A stretch of 5,207 bases of DNA from DATLFI01 sp035524895 (GTDB taxonomy: Bacteria; Acidobacteriota; Thermoanaerobaculia; Multivoradales; Multivoraceae): positions 1 through 5,207 of the forward strand of contig DATLFI010000330.1 of assembly GCA_035524895.1 (NCBI GenBank), read 5' to 3'. The translations under genes and the position numbers were made by a program. Every line of letters begins with the position of its first letter. The stretch's first letter is position 1. Under the pieces are notes generated by a model. It searched no databases. It had not been told where the DNA came from and saw only the letters and a program-made list of their open reading frames with translations. Below are positions 5,031 to 5,207 of the stretch, in pieces.

Positions 5031-5207
5031 GCCGTCCGCGGCGCCAAACAGCAAGTAGCCGGAGGAACGTGCTATTCAGCACGTTCCGGAGGGGCGCGAA
5101 GCGCCAGCGCCGTCCTCGGCGCCAAACAGCAAGTAGCCGGAGGAACGTGCTATTCAGCACGTTCCGGAGGGGCGCGAAGCGCCAGCGCCGTCCGCGGCGC
5201 CAAACAG
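5031..5207 (+). repeat. 78-bp tandem repeat array, three hairpins per unit, running off the window
   Basis: Unit 1 is 5031-5108, unit 2 is 5109-5186, and a third begins at 5187 and is cut by the window end. Units 1 and 2 differ at one base only (5038 G, 5116 T; the third has G at 5194). Each unit holds stem-loop 1, GGAACGTGCT / ATTC / AGCACGTTCC (5064-5087, 5142-5165), and stem-loop 2, GGCGC / GAA / GCGCC (5093-5105, 5171-5183). Stem-loop 3, GCGCCG / TCCG or TCCT / CGGCGC, spans the unit joint (5107-5122, 5185-5200; first copy 5029-5044). There are no unique spacers, so it is not CRISPR. The period is 26 codons and some frames stay open, but nothing supports translation. It lies just after the STAS gene and could shape the 3' end of its mRNA or be an extragenic palindromic repeat family; both are inference. 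Confidence 0.9.

Noticed and set aside
4135..5058. 307-residue open frame on the + strand
   Set aside because: It crosses mntA in antisense and then the STAS gene out of frame, and its translation is low-complexity Arg/Pro/Ala typical of a shadow frame.
5031..5207. CRISPR array
   Set aside because: The whole 78-base unit repeats head-to-tail with no unique spacers between copies.

Overview
The window is high-GC bacterial DNA (roughly two thirds G+C by eye) with closely packed genes on both strands, most likely chromosomal. No gene fixes the phylum. The exported protein at 1817-3169 ends in a Cys-rich, 'YFFDP'-type domain that I recall from large sets of hypothetical secreted proteins of Acidobacteriota and similar uncultured high-GC soil or sediment lineages, so such an organism is my best guess, held loosely.

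Layout. 1-308 (+) is the 3' end of a multifunctional fatty-acid oxidation protein (3-hydroxyacyl-CoA dehydrogenase C-terminal domain). 309-545 is a convergent intergenic gap with three potential hairpins. 546-3169 (-) is a two-gene operon: a 450-aa exported protein (3169 to 1817) with a strong Shine-Dalgarno sequence, overlapping by GTGA a second putatively exported 424-aa protein of unknown family (1820 to 546). The distal part of the second gene is clearly lower in GC than its surroundings. 3170-3542 is non-coding apart from the operon leader and a structured GC-rich hairpin.

3543-3740 (-) is the C-terminal stub of an ISAzo13-family transposase. It sits directly against a minimal nucleotidyltransferase/HEPN toxin-antitoxin pair of the MntA/HepT type (4551 to 3744, -), whose two genes overlap by 14 bases. 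Divergent from these, 4688-4981 (+) encodes a single-domain STAS protein (anti-sigma factor antagonist type).

Directly after the STAS gene begins a 78-bp tandem repeat array (5031 to the window end, with a diverged half-unit at 5004-5030). Each unit can form three hairpins, and the only base that differs between copies lies in a hairpin loop. The array runs off the window and is the most unusual element here.

The genes do not form one pathway. The window reads as a housekeeping gene end, an accessory secreted-protein operon, a mobile-element scar with a toxin-antitoxin module, a small signalling gene and a structured repeat array.
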